Assembly: GCA_021784715.1 (NCBI GenBank)
Contig: JAJYHP010000061.1
Location: forward strand, 1 to 23,494
Direction of reading: 5' to 3'
DNA: 23,494 nt
Source of the DNA: a bacterium
Lineage (GTDB): Bacteria > Eremiobacterota > Eremiobacteria > Baltobacterales > Baltobacteraceae
Part shown: in pieces, positions 13,583 to 21,762 of the stretch
Position numbering within the stretch: the stretch's first letter is position 1
Layout: every line of letters starts with the position of its first letter
Notes under the pieces: generated by a model
The model's input: only the letters and a program-made list of their open reading frames with translations
Database searches by the model: none
Told to the model about the DNA's origin: nothing
Position numbers and translations under genes: made by a program

Positions 13583-15051
13583 GCCGCCGCTCCGCTCGCT
13601 GCGGCGATCACGTTGGTCGGCGTTGCATCGGCGCGTGCAAATTCCGCGACGATGCCGCCCTCCCGCACCACGCAGACGCGGTGACTCATCCCGAGCAATT
13701 CGGGAAGTTCGCTGCTTACCATGACGATCGCCACTCCTTGTCGTGCGAGCCCTACCATAAGTTCGTAAATCTCCGCCTTCGCCGCAACGTCGATTCCGCG
13801 CGTCGGTTCGTCGAGTAATAAGACACGCGGCTCGCCGAGCAACCACTTGGCGAGCACCACTTTCTGCTGCGTGCCGCCCGAGAGATTCGAGACCAGCTGC
13901 GCCGTATTCGGGGTGCGGATGCGCAGCCGCTCGACCATCCCTTCAGTCGCGCGTTCCTCCGCGGCGGAATCCATCCATCCGAGCGCACGTGCAAAACGGT
14001 CGAGATGCGCGAGCGTGGTGTTCGCCAGCACGCTCATGCCCAGCACGAGCCCCTGCGCCTTGCGGTCTTCGGTCACGAATGCGAGCCCCGCGGCGATGGC
14101 GTCGTTGGGCGTACGAGCGTGCAGCGGACGCCCGTCGATCGCCACGCTGCCCGTCGCGCGATCGGCCCCCGCGACCGCGCGCAGGATCTCGGTGCGCCCG
14201 GCTCCGACGAGCCCGCCGAGCCCGAGGATCTCCCCCGCGCGCACCGAGAACGCGACGTTGCGAACGGCGGGCGCACGAAGCCCCGCAACTGCGAGCCGTA
14301 TCGGCGCGTCGGCTGCAACCGCCGGCAGTTCTGGGAAGCGCGCATCGACCGGACGCCCGACCATCGCCTGCAAGATCTCTTCGATCGGAAATGCGGCGAC
14401 CGCCCGGGTCGCAATCGTCGCGCCGTCGCGCAGCACCGTCACGCGATCGGCGACGCGCGCCAACTCCTCCATGCGATGCGAGATATAGACGATGCCGACG
14501 CCCTTGGCTTTCAGAGTCGCGACGATCTCGAAGAGTCGATCGATCTCGCGCTCGGAGAGCGCGGCGGTCGGCTCGTCCATCACCAACACGCGGACGTTTT
14601 TCGCAAGCGCCTTGGCGATCTCGACGAGCTGTTGAATCCCGACCGAGAGCTCCCCGACGGGACGCGTCAGCGGGATATCGATGCCGAACTCGGCAACGAG
14701 CGCGGCGGCGCGCTTGCGTGCCTGCACGTCGTCGAGAAAGGGGCCGCGTTGCGGCTCTTTCCCAAGCAGGATGTTCGCGACGGCATCGAACTGCGGAACG
14801 AGCGTGAACTCTTGATAGATCATGCCGATGCCGAGGCGCTCGGCATCGCGCGGCGATGCAATGTGCACGCGCTCGCCGTCGATGAAGATCTCTCCCGTAT
14901 CGGCGGGTTGCGCGCCGGAGAGAATCTTCATCAAGGTCGATTTGCCGGCGCCGTTCTCGCCGACGAGTGCCAACACTTCGCCGCGCCGAAGCGAGATCGA
15001 GACGTCGGAGAGCGCGCGAACGCCCGGGAAGGATTTCCCGATCGAACGCAT
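13579..15051 (-). CDS. Sugar ABC importer ATPase, two fused domains (RbsA type)
   Basis: The 490-residue protein has two ATP-binding cassettes. NBD1 has Walker A GENGAGKST (31-39), signature LSVGIQQ and Walker B VLVMDEPTAAL. NBD2 has a degenerate Walker A (GLGGLVGAGRTE), signature LSGGTQQKVVLAKWL and Walker B VLLLDEPTRGID. This degeneracy is normal for RbsA/MglA/XylG. Two starts are possible. The ATG at 15051 gives MRSIGKSFPGVRALSDVS directly. The same frame is open upstream through a non-canonical ATT (VIPEAPLLEM...), which would restore the 'PLLEM' lead usual in the family. No ATG, GTG or TTG exists there, so I keep 15051. It is coupled to the permease by a four-base overlap. Confidence 0.95.
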   Translation of the reverse strand: MRSIGKSFPGVRALSDVSISLRRGEVLALVGENGAGKSTLMKILSGAQPADTGEIFIDGERVHIASPRDAERLGIGMIYQEFTLVPQFDAVANILLGKEPQRGPFLDDVQARKRAAALVAEFGIDIPLTRPVGELSVGIQQLVEIAKALAKNVRVLVMDEPTAALSEREIDRLFEIVATLKAKGVGIVYISHRMEELARVADRVTVLRDGATIATRAVAAFPIEEILQAMVGRPVDARFPELPAVAADAPIRLAVAGLRAPAVRNVAFSVRAGEILGLGGLVGAGRTEILRAVAGADRATGSVAIDGRPLHARTPNDAIAAGLAFVTEDRKAQGLVLGMSVLANTTLAHLDRFARALGWMDSAAEERATEGMVERLRIRTPNTAQLVSNLSGGTQQKVVLAKWLLGEPRVLLLDEPTRGIDVAAKAEIYELMVGLARQGVAIVMVSSELPELLGMSHRVCVVREGGIVAEFARADATPTNVIAAASGAAA

Positions 15052-15077
15052 CTCCAGCAGCGGCGCTTCGGGAATGA

Positions 15078-16037
15078 CTACGGCGCCTTCTTCGCGTCGG
15101 CCGCGGTGTACGTTCCCACCGGCACCTTCACCACTTTCGGCGGAATCTTTCCGGCGAAGTAATCGTGCAACGTGTCGATGACCATCTTCCCGATCTCAAC
15201 GGGGTGCTGAACGACGTCGCCGTACATTTCACCCTTTGCAATCGCCGTGCGGGCTTCGGGAGTAGCGTCAAAGCCGACGATAGCGACCTTCCCGGCCATG
15301 CCGGCGGCACGAACCGCCGTCAGCGCGCCGAGTGCGGAATCGTCATTGATGCCGAAGATACCGCGCAAGTGCGGGTGCGTCTGGAGAATATCGCCGACAT
15401 CGTTCGCCGCTTTATCGCGTTGCCCGCCCGAATCGACATCGGCAACGATCTTCGCTTTCGGGCACGATTTTGCCAGATACTCTTTGAACCCGCGGACGCG
15501 ATCTTGAACGCTCGTGACCTCGGGCTCGTCGACGATTGCAACCTCGCCGACGCCGCCGATCGCTTTGCAGATGAGTTTCCCCGCCTCGACGCCGCCTTCG
15601 ACGTTATCGCTCGCGATATGCGCGACGACGACGCCCTGTTTGCTCGTGCTGGCGATATCGGCGGTAAAGACCGGAATCTTCGCTCGATTCGCCTCGACGA
15701 TCGCGCTCCCGATCGCCTTCGAATCGTACGGCGTGAGAACGATGGCGTTGACATGTTTGGAGATGAAATCTTCGACCTGCGATTGCTGGCGCGCGTTATC
15801 GCGATTTGCATCGACGACGTTGAGCGCGTAGCCGTATTTTTTTGCCTCGGCGGTCATGCCGGCTTCCATCTCTTGGTAAAACTGCGCTTCGCGGTTCTGA
15901 ATCGAGACGCCGATCGTTTTCGTCGGTGCACTCGTCGCGCTTCCTCCCGCGGCAGTGCCGGATTTCGAAGCGCTCTGGGAGGAGCATGCAGCGAGTGCAA
16001 GCACCAAAACGGCGGCCGTACGGCGAACAACTTTCAC
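15078..16037 (-). CDS. Sugar-binding lipoprotein of ABC importer (RbsB type)
   Basis: From the GTG at 16037 the protein has 319 residues. A lipoprotein signal peptide (VKVVRRTAAVLVLALAAC, lipobox LAAC, lipidated Cys18) is followed by a Ser/Thr/Gly-rich tether and a type I periplasmic-binding domain: TIGVSIQNREAQFYQEMEAGMTAEAKKYGY, ANRDNARQQSQVEDFISKHVNAIVLTPYDSKA, VVAHIASDNVEGGVEAGKLI, VGFDATPEARTAIAKGEMYGDVVQHP. The match to the ribose/xylose/galactose binding family is clear; the sugar is not. An AAAGGA Shine-Dalgarno lies six bases before the GTG and fixes the start, since a longer frame to 16373 has no signal peptide. A direct repeat GATACGAA occurs twice in the 50 bases upstream. Confidence 0.94.
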   Translation of the reverse strand: MKVVRRTAAVLVLALAACSSQSASKSGTAAGGSATSAPTKTIGVSIQNREAQFYQEMEAGMTAEAKKYGYALNVVDANRDNARQQSQVEDFISKHVNAIVLTPYDSKAIGSAIVEANRAKIPVFTADIASTSKQGVVVAHIASDNVEGGVEAGKLICKAIGGVGEVAIVDEPEVTSVQDRVRGFKEYLAKSCPKAKIVADVDSGGQRDKAANDVGDILQTHPHLRGIFGINDDSALGALTAVRAAGMAGKVAIVGFDATPEARTAIAKGEMYGDVVQHPVEIGKMVIDTLHDYFAGKIPPKVVKVPVGTYTAADAKKAP

Positions 16038-16123
16038 GGAATATCCTTTCGTATCACGCAGCAGCGGGCGTTCGTATCTCGCGCGACTTACGGCGCGGCA
16101 CACGAGGATTTGCGCGCAGGAGG

Positions 16124-17920
16124 TTAGCGTTCGGTCTCCGTCGCGCCTTCCTCCCCCGCCCACAGCCGGCGCATGACCAGGACCAGCCCGAACGCCGCAG
16201 CGAGGCCGACGAGGCTCCACACGGAGGCCGGCAACCAAGCGGCCTGCAGCCACGCGCCGGTCGCAAAGAGCACCCCGTAGATCGCCGCGAGCCCGAGCAC
16301 CCAACCCGCAAACGCAGCCGCAGGCGAATCCTTCGATTGCGGTAAGCCGTAACGCTCGCGCAGATATTTCCAACCCGGGCCCGGAGGATGCACGCGTCGA
16401 TAAAACTCGACGAGCGCTGCTTCATCCTTCGGCGGAAAGAGCAGCGTTATGCCGAGCCACGCAACGGTGGTGACGCCGACGCCGATCAACAACGAGGTCG
16501 TCGGATCGACGGCGTGACCGAGTTTACCGGCGATGAAGAACGCGATCGCAATGAGAAACGAGACGACCATCGCCGCAATCTCGCTTGCGGCATCGATCCG
16601 CCACCAAAACCATCGCAAAAGATAGAGCAAGCCGGTTCCCGCACCGATCGAGAGCAACAGATCGAAACCCTGTCGAGCGGTGCCGAGCAGAAAGGTGACG
16701 CCGACGCCGCCGAGCGCGATGAGCACGGTGACGAGCCGGCCGGCGACGACGTAATGTCGCTCGTCGCGCCCCGGTGCCATGAAGCGACGGTAGAGATCGT
16801 GGACGAGATATGACGTGCCCCAGTTGAGGTGCGTTTCGATCGTCGAACGATAGGCAGCGAAAATTCCCGCGACCATAAAGCCTGCAAAACCGGCCGGCAA
16901 AAAAACGAGCATCGCCGGGTAGGCGACATCGTTTCCGAGCAACGCCGGCTGCAGGTGCGGGAAGCGCAGCGCGATATCGTGGACGGTCGGATAGACGATC
17001 GTCGAGGCGAGCGCGACGATGATCCACGGCCACGGCCGCAACGCGTAATGCATCGCTTGAAACGCCAGCGTCCCACCCATCGCGTCGCGCTCGCTGCGCG
17101 CCGCGAGCATCCGCTGCGCGACGTAGCTTCCACCGCCGGGTTCTGCGCCGGGATACCAGACCGACCACCATTGCACCGTCAGCGGAATCACGAAGATCGC
17201 CAGCGCCGTCGGCCAATCGTTGAAGTTCGGAAAGAACGAAAGCCACTGCGGATGCGCCGCACGAATTTGTGCGAAGAGCCCGGCGAGCCCGCCGACGTGC
17301 GGCGCCCGCAACGCGAAGTACGCCGCGGCGATCGCCGAACTCATGGTGATCAGAAATTGAATCGTGTCGGTGACCATGACGCCCCAGAGCCCTGCGGTTG
17401 CGGCAAAAACAATCGGCACGCAGACCGCAATCGCGAGCGTTTCAACGTTCGTCCAGCCGAAGAGAACGCCGCAGATCTTCGTGAGCGCGAGGTTGACCGT
17501 GGCGATAATAAACCAGTTGAAGAGCAGGCCGAGATAGACGGCGCGAAAGCCGCGCACCGCGCGCGCGCCGACGCCCGAATATCGTAATTCGTAGAACTCG
17601 AGGTCGGTGAGTACGCCGCTTCGACGCCAAAGCCGCGCATAAAAGAAGACCGTGGCCAAGCCGGTCAGCAAGAACGACCACCACACCCAGTTTCCGGCAA
17701 CACCGCCCTCGCGGACGATGTTGGTGACCAAATTCGGCGTGTCGGTGGAGAAAGTCGTCGCGACGAGCGAGATGCCGATCAGCCACCACGGCGCCTGCCG
17801 ACCCGCTGCGAAGAACTCGCCGGTATTGCGCCCCGCTCGGCGAGCGAGCACGATCGCGGGAACGAACGTCACGCCTAACGAGAGCACGACGATCCACCAA
17901 TCGAGTGCGGTGAGATGCAT
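16124..17920 (-). CDS. Sodium:solute symporter family transporter
   Basis: The 598-residue protein has about thirteen to fifteen membrane segments. It shows features of the SSS (SLC5-like) family: N-terminal LDWWIVVLSLGVTFVPAIVLARRAGRNTGEFFAAGRQAPWWLIGISLVATTFSTDTPNLVTNIV, then TDLEFYELRYSG and GLWGVMVTDTIQFLI. A later segment, AGFMVAGIFAAYRSTIETHLNWGTSYLVHDLYRRF, corresponds to the usual TM8 sodium-site region. The substrate is probably a sugar or organic solute, by family and by the adjacent sugar ABC operon, but this is an inference. It begins 18 bases after the stop of the upstream alkyltransferase-like gene on the same strand and ends 86 bases before the binding protein gene. Confidence 0.9.
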   Translation of the reverse strand: MHLTALDWWIVVLSLGVTFVPAIVLARRAGRNTGEFFAAGRQAPWWLIGISLVATTFSTDTPNLVTNIVREGGVAGNWVWWSFLLTGLATVFFYARLWRRSGVLTDLEFYELRYSGVGARAVRGFRAVYLGLLFNWFIIATVNLALTKICGVLFGWTNVETLAIAVCVPIVFAATAGLWGVMVTDTIQFLITMSSAIAAAYFALRAPHVGGLAGLFAQIRAAHPQWLSFFPNFNDWPTALAIFVIPLTVQWWSVWYPGAEPGGGSYVAQRMLAARSERDAMGGTLAFQAMHYALRPWPWIIVALASTIVYPTVHDIALRFPHLQPALLGNDVAYPAMLVFLPAGFAGFMVAGIFAAYRSTIETHLNWGTSYLVHDLYRRFMAPGRDERHYVVAGRLVTVLIALGGVGVTFLLGTARQGFDLLLSIGAGTGLLYLLRWFWWRIDAASEIAAMVVSFLIAIAFFIAGKLGHAVDPTTSLLIGVGVTTVAWLGITLLFPPKDEAALVEFYRRVHPPGPGWKYLRERYGLPQSKDSPAAAFAGWVLGLAAIYGVLFATGAWLQAAWLPASVWSLVGLAAAFGLVLVMRRLWAGEEGATETER

Positions 17921-17938
17921 GGGCGGCAGGGTACGCGC

Positions 17939-18436
17939 TTAGGGCGCGCGTTCCCCCGCGACCCCGCCGCTCTCAAAGGCGAGCAGGCGGGCTCGCAGCG
18001 AGCGCGGCCCCGCGCCGCGCACGCGCCCATCGGCGCCGAGTATGCGATGCGCCGGCACGAAAAGCGCGAGCGGCGCACGCGACATCGCGGCGGCGACGGC
18101 GCGGTGCGCGAGTGGCGCACCGAGAAGCCGAGCGACTTCGCCGTAACTGAGCCGGTCGCCGAACGCCGTTCCGGCGACGAACTCCCAGGCTCGGCGCGCG
18201 AAGGGTGGCCCGACGAGCACGAGCGGAAGATCGAATCGCTCCAGCCGACGCGCGAAGTAGGCGCCGACCTGCCGCTCGATCTCGTGCCCGAATGCCGAAT
18301 AGGGGGCCACCGCCGGCCGTCGTGCACGTACCACGAATTCGCTCTCAAGGATCGCGTCGCGATCGAACGCAACGCGCAGCCTCCGCCCCAACGGAGTCGG
18401 CAATAAAACTTCCCGAACGGTGCTTTCGCCCTTCAC
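17939..18436 (-). CDS. Alkyltransferase-like protein (MGMT/Ogt fold, catalytic Cys replaced by Ala)
   Basis: This 165-residue protein has the architecture of O6-methylguanine-DNA methyltransferases: an N-terminal domain (about 1-75) and the DNA-binding methyltransferase domain (about 79-155) [59 protein letters not shown]. Tyr98, Arg112 (RAV) and the final LLAFE glutamate match the family. The active-site PCHR is PAHR: the acceptor cysteine is Ala129 (GCG codon at 18052-18050), and the usual Asn of the preceding NP is Ala121. It therefore cannot transfer methyl groups by the standard route. Alkyltransferase-like proteins (E. coli YbaZ, Thermus TTHA1564, yeast Atl1) also lack this cysteine and flag alkylated bases for excision repair. 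It starts at GTG and precedes the SSS transporter by 18 bases. Confidence 0.82.
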   Translation of the reverse strand: MKGESTVREVLLPTPLGRRLRVAFDRDAILESEFVVRARRPAVAPYSAFGHEIERQVGAYFARRLERFDLPLVLVGPPFARRAWEFVAGTAFGDRLSYGEVARLLGAPLAHRAVAAAMSRAPLALFVPAHRILGADGRVRGAGPRSLRARLLAFESGGVAGERAP

Positions 18437-18494
18437 GCTGCCTTCTTAGCTCCTTCACGGTGCCATCCTATGCTGGACCGAGCAGGAGAGCGTT

Positions 18495-18701
18495 ATGAGG
18501 CTGACCCAAACCGACCCACTCGAACGTGCGCGTGCAATCGTCTATGCAGCCCTTTTGCGCGAACGCTCCGGCCTCAGTTTCGGTAGTATGATCCGCAACG
18601 ATCCACGCGACCCGCTCGACCGGCCCTGGATCGTCGCCGCGCAGGTCTTCGCGCTTCTCGCCTCGGTCCCGATGCTCATCTGGCTCTTTACGGGCCGATA
18701 G
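18495..18701 (+). CDS. Small membrane protein heading exporter operon
   Basis: The 68-residue protein has a basic N-terminus (MRLTQTDPLERARAIVYAALLRERSG) and one C-terminal membrane segment (about 44-65, DRPWIVAAQVFALLASVPMLIWLFTG). A good AGGAGA Shine-Dalgarno lies before the ATG. The HlyD-type gene starts two bases after its stop, so it is the first gene of the exporter operon. A similar gene diverges upstream only in that the alkyltransferase-like gene starts 58 bases away on the other strand. The family is unknown to me. Confidence 0.6.
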   Translation: MRLTQTDPLERARAIVYAALLRERSGLSFGSMIRNDPRDPLDRPWIVAAQVFALLASVPMLIWLFTGR

Positions 18702-18703
18702 CG

Positions 18704-19918
18704 ATGCTCTGGATCCGCTCCCACCGCCGTGAATCGATCGTTGCGGTTGTCGTCGTCGCGCTCGTTCTCCTCATCGCATTGCTCGTCGGGCATCGCGCCC
18801 CGAACGGCATCACTGCATCGGGCACGATCGAGGCGACGCAGAGCGATGTCGCATCGAAGGTCGAGGGGCGACTCACGCAGCTCCGCGTTCACGACGGCGA
18901 AGCGGTGCACAAGGGGCAGGTGCTGGCGGTCTTGGATAGCCTCGACCCCACGCTGAAGCTCGAGCAGGCACGCGCCGCGCTGCGTGCGGCGCAGGCGCAG
19001 GTCGCGGCAGCACGCGCCGCTTATCGCTTGCAGGACGCCAACTACGCGGCAACGCTCGACCAGGCCGGCGAAGGCGTCGCAATCGCGCGCTCCAACGTCG
19101 GCACGGCGAACGAGACCTACGGCATCGAACGCCGCGTCACCGTGCTCGCACTCGACCAAGCCCAAGCGCAACTGCTCTCCGCGCGAGCGACCTATGCCCG
19201 TACGAAGCTCGATTACGAGCGCGATCGCAATTTAGTTGCTACCGGGGATATCGCAAAGCAGGTGCTCGACGATGCCCGCAACGCGTATGCAGGCGCCGCG
19301 GCGCAGCTGCAAGCGCAGAACGATGCGGTCGCGCTCGCACGCGCGAATCTCCGCAACGTTCAAATACGACGCTTCGGCGTTCTCGCATCGCGTTCTCAGC
19401 AAGGGCAGGCGCAAGCATCGTTTCAGAGCGCGAAGGCCGAGCACGAACTCGTACGACAACGGGCAGCTCAACTCGCCGATGCAAAAGCGCAGGTTGCACA
19501 GGCGCAGGCACAAGTCGGGCTCGCGCTCGATCAGCTCCACGAGACCGACCTCGTCGCACCCTTTGACGGCGTCGTGCTTTCGCATAACTTCGAGGTCGGC
19601 GACCTCATCGAACCCGGTGCCGCCGTGGTGACGATCGGCGACCTGCTCCACCCTTATCTTTACGTGTACGTCAGCGAGACCGACCTACCGCATATTAAAA
19701 CCGGCATGGCCGCCGATGCAACCGTCGACGGGATGCCGGGAAAGGTCTTCCACGGAAAGGTTACCGAGATCGCCACCGATGCGGAATTTACGCCGGAGAA
19801 CGTGCAAACGAAAGCTGAGCGTATCGACTACCTCGTCTTCCGCGTCAAAATTCAATTTACCGATACGAGCGGAACTTTAAAGCCCGGGTTGCCCGCCGAT
19901 GCGGTCATTCACGGATAA
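18704..19918 (+). CDS. HlyD-family periplasmic adaptor (YbhG-like)
   Basis: The 404-residue protein has an N-terminal membrane anchor (about 10-28, SIVAVVVVALVLLIALLVG) and a first lipoyl half (ASGTIEATQSDVASKVEGRLTQLRVHDGEAVHKGQVLAVLDS). A long alpha-helical hairpin follows (about 85-275, rich in Ala/Gln/Arg heptads such as ALRAAQAQVAAARAAYRL and ADAKAQVAQAQAQVGLALDQL). Then come the second lipoyl half (LVAPFDGVVLSHNFEVGDLIEPGAAVVTIGDL) and beta-barrel domain. Such adaptors join an inner-membrane ABC transporter to an outer-membrane channel. The gene leads an adaptor-ATPase-ATPase-permease series like E. coli ybhGFSR. No TolC homologue is in the window. Confidence 0.93.
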   Translation: MLWIRSHRRESIVAVVVVALVLLIALLVGHRAPNGITASGTIEATQSDVASKVEGRLTQLRVHDGEAVHKGQVLAVLDSLDPTLKLEQARAALRAAQAQVAAARAAYRLQDANYAATLDQAGEGVAIARSNVGTANETYGIERRVTVLALDQAQAQLLSARATYARTKLDYERDRNLVATGDIAKQVLDDARNAYAGAAAQLQAQNDAVALARANLRNVQIRRFGVLASRSQQGQAQASFQSAKAEHELVRQRAAQLADAKAQVAQAQAQVGLALDQLHETDLVAPFDGVVLSHNFEVGDLIEPGAAVVTIGDLLHPYLYVYVSETDLPHIKTGMAADATVDGMPGKVFHGKVTEIATDAEFTPENVQTKAERIDYLVFRVKIQFTDTSGTLKPGLPADAVIHG

Positions 19919-19921
19919 GCG

Positions 19922-20839
19922 ATGAGCGGCGCACTAAAACTCGTCGATATCGCGCGCCGCTTCGGAACGACGGTCGCCGTCGACGGACTGACGCTCGAGG
20001 TCGAGAGCGGTGAGATCTTCGCGCTCGTCGGCCCCGACGGGGCGGGAAAGACGACCCTGATGCGTCTGATCTGCGGCGCGCTTGCCCCCGATAGCGGCGG
20101 CGCAGCAGTCGACGGCATCGATGTCGTTACCGAGACCGAACGCGTGCAGAGCGCGATCGGGTATATGCCGCAGCGCTTCAGCCTCTATCCCGATCTCTCG
20201 GTTATGGAGAACCTCCGCTTTTATGGCGAGATCTTCGGCATTCCCGCAGCCGAGTTCGAAACGCGCGCGCGGTTGTTGCTAGCCGATTTCTCGCTCTCCG
20301 ATTTCGCCGAGCGACTCGCCGAAGCGCTCTCCGGCGGGATGAAGCAGAAGCTCGCACTCGCTTGTACGCTCATCCATCGGCCGAGCACGATTCTGCTCGA
20401 CGAACCGACAGCCGGCGTCGACCCGGTCTCACGCCGCGAATTCTGGCGCCTTCTCTACCGCATCAATCGCTCGGGGACGACGATATTCGTCAGCACGCCG
20501 TATATGGACGAAGCGGAGCGTGCGACGCGCGTCGCCTTCATGAACGGGGGAAAAATCGCGAGTATCGGCACGCCCGGGGAGCTCAAAGCCGGGCTGCACG
20601 GTGAGGTCGTGGAGGTTCGTTGCGCGCGATACCGGGATGCTCGGCGCGCACTGCACGGCGCACCCGCGGTGCGAAGCGTCGAGATGTTCGGCGATACGCT
20701 CCACGCGCTCGTCTCCTCCGCCGCCGACACTATCCCGGATTTTCAGCGCCGCCTGAGCGAGATCGGCATTGCGGATGCGGTATTTCGCACCGTCCCGCCC
20801 TCGTTGGAAGACGCATTCGTCGCGAGGCTGACGGCGTGA
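19922..20839 (+). CDS. ABC exporter ATPase 1 (YbhF N-half type)
   Basis: The 305-residue ATPase has Walker A GPDGAGKTT, Q-loop GYMPQRFSLYPDLSVMENL, signature LSGGMKQKLALACTL and Walker B TILLDEPTAGVDPVSRREFW with catalytic Glu. The H-loop, normally His, reads VSTPYMDEAE: Pro193 (codon at 20498). A regulatory C-terminal domain follows (EVVEVRCARYRDARRALHGAPAVRSVEMFGD). It starts 3 bases after the adaptor stop and overlaps the next ATPase by four bases (GTGA). I interpret it as the first half of a heterodimeric ATPase corresponding to YbhF, which is one fused protein in E. coli. Confidence 0.94.
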   Translation: MSGALKLVDIARRFGTTVAVDGLTLEVESGEIFALVGPDGAGKTTLMRLICGALAPDSGGAAVDGIDVVTETERVQSAIGYMPQRFSLYPDLSVMENLRFYGEIFGIPAAEFETRARLLLADFSLSDFAERLAEALSGGMKQKLALACTLIHRPSTILLDEPTAGVDPVSRREFWRLLYRINRSGTTIFVSTPYMDEAERATRVAFMNGGKIASIGTPGELKAGLHGEVVEVRCARYRDARRALHGAPAVRSVEMFGDTLHALVSSAADTIPDFQRRLSEIGIADAVFRTVPPSLEDAFVARLTA

Positions 20840-21762
20840 ACGCAACGACGAGCGTCCATGTGCAGAAGCTCAGCAAACGCTTCGGCGCCTTCGTCGCCGT
20901 CGACGCGATCTCGTTCGATATCGCCGCCGGCGAGATTTGGGGCTTTCTCGGCCCGAACGGGTCGGGGAAATCGACGACGATTCGCATGCTTTGCGGCGTC
21001 TTGGAGCCCACCTCGGGTACCGCCGAGGTCCTCGGTTTCGACGTCGCACGCGATCCCGAAGCGGTGAAGTTGCGTATCGGCTACATGTCGCAAGGTTCGA
21101 CGTTATGGGCCGACCTCACGGTGCAGGAGCACTTGCGCTTCTATGCCGGGCTCTACGGAATGAACGGCAGCGAGCGGGACGAGCGGATATCCTCGTGGAT
21201 GCAGCGCGTCGGGCTCTCCGAGCGTCGCGAACAACTCGCGGGTACCTTACCCGGCGGCTATCGCAAGCGACTCGCCCTTGCCTGCACGCTGCTGCATGCG
21301 CCGCAGATGATTTTTCTCGACGAACCGACCGCCGGGGTCGACCCGGTCTCACGCCGGGAATTTTGGGATATCATCGTCGGCCTCGCCGACGAAGGCACCA
21401 CGGTGATGGTCACCACGCACTATCTCGATGAAGCCGAGCACTGCAACCGGCTGGCAATGATCTATAACGGTACCATCGTTGCGAGCGGCACGCCCGAAGA
21501 GCTCAAGCACCTTCCGCAGATCGGCACGACGGTCGAGGTGCTTTCGAGCGACACGGTCGGCGTGCTCGATGCCGTCGAGCATCTTCCCTTCGTTCGCGGC
21601 GCCGGGCTCTACGGTTCGTCGCTGCACATAGCGCTCGCCGACGCCGCCGATATCGACCGCCTCAATGCAGCGCTGGCAGAGCGCGCGCTGCCGGCAGAAG
21701 CGGCCACGCCCGTGCTGCCCTCGCTCGAGGACGTTTTTTCGGCGGTGGTACAACCGCAATGA
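20836..21762 (+). CDS. ABC exporter ATPase 2 (YbhF C-half type)
   Basis: From the GTG at 20836 the protein has 308 residues: Walker A GPNGSGKST, Q-loop GYMSQGSTLWADLTVQEHL, Walker B MIFLDEPTAGVDPVSRREFW and a normal H-loop (TTHYLDEAE, His195). The signature is altered from LSGG to LPGGYRKRLALACTL (Pro139). The Walker B to D-loop segment is nearly identical to that of the preceding ATPase, at both protein and DNA level. The frame is open upstream to 20620, but that stretch lies inside ATPase 1, and the GTGA overlap fixes the start. It overlaps the permease by four bases (ATGA). Confidence 0.94.
   Translation: MNATTSVHVQKLSKRFGAFVAVDAISFDIAAGEIWGFLGPNGSGKSTTIRMLCGVLEPTSGTAEVLGFDVARDPEAVKLRIGYMSQGSTLWADLTVQEHLRFYAGLYGMNGSERDERISSWMQRVGLSERREQLAGTLPGGYRKRLALACTLLHAPQMIFLDEPTAGVDPVSRREFWDIIVGLADEGTTVMVTTHYLDEAEHCNRLAMIYNGTIVASGTPEELKHLPQIGTTVEVLSSDTVGVLDAVEHLPFVRGAGLYGSSLHIALADAADIDRLNAALAERALPAEAATPVLPSLEDVFSAVVQPQ

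Noticed and set aside
14005..16127. Long plus-strand open frames opposite the sugar ATPase and binding protein genes.
   Set aside because: The minus-strand genes show complete family motifs. The plus-strand products are compositionally biased and match nothing.
18461..18478. A weak promoter-like TATGCT before the small membrane protein gene at 18495.
   Set aside because: The -35 at the right distance (TTAGCT) matches poorly. The operon may well start here, but the sequence does not show the promoter.
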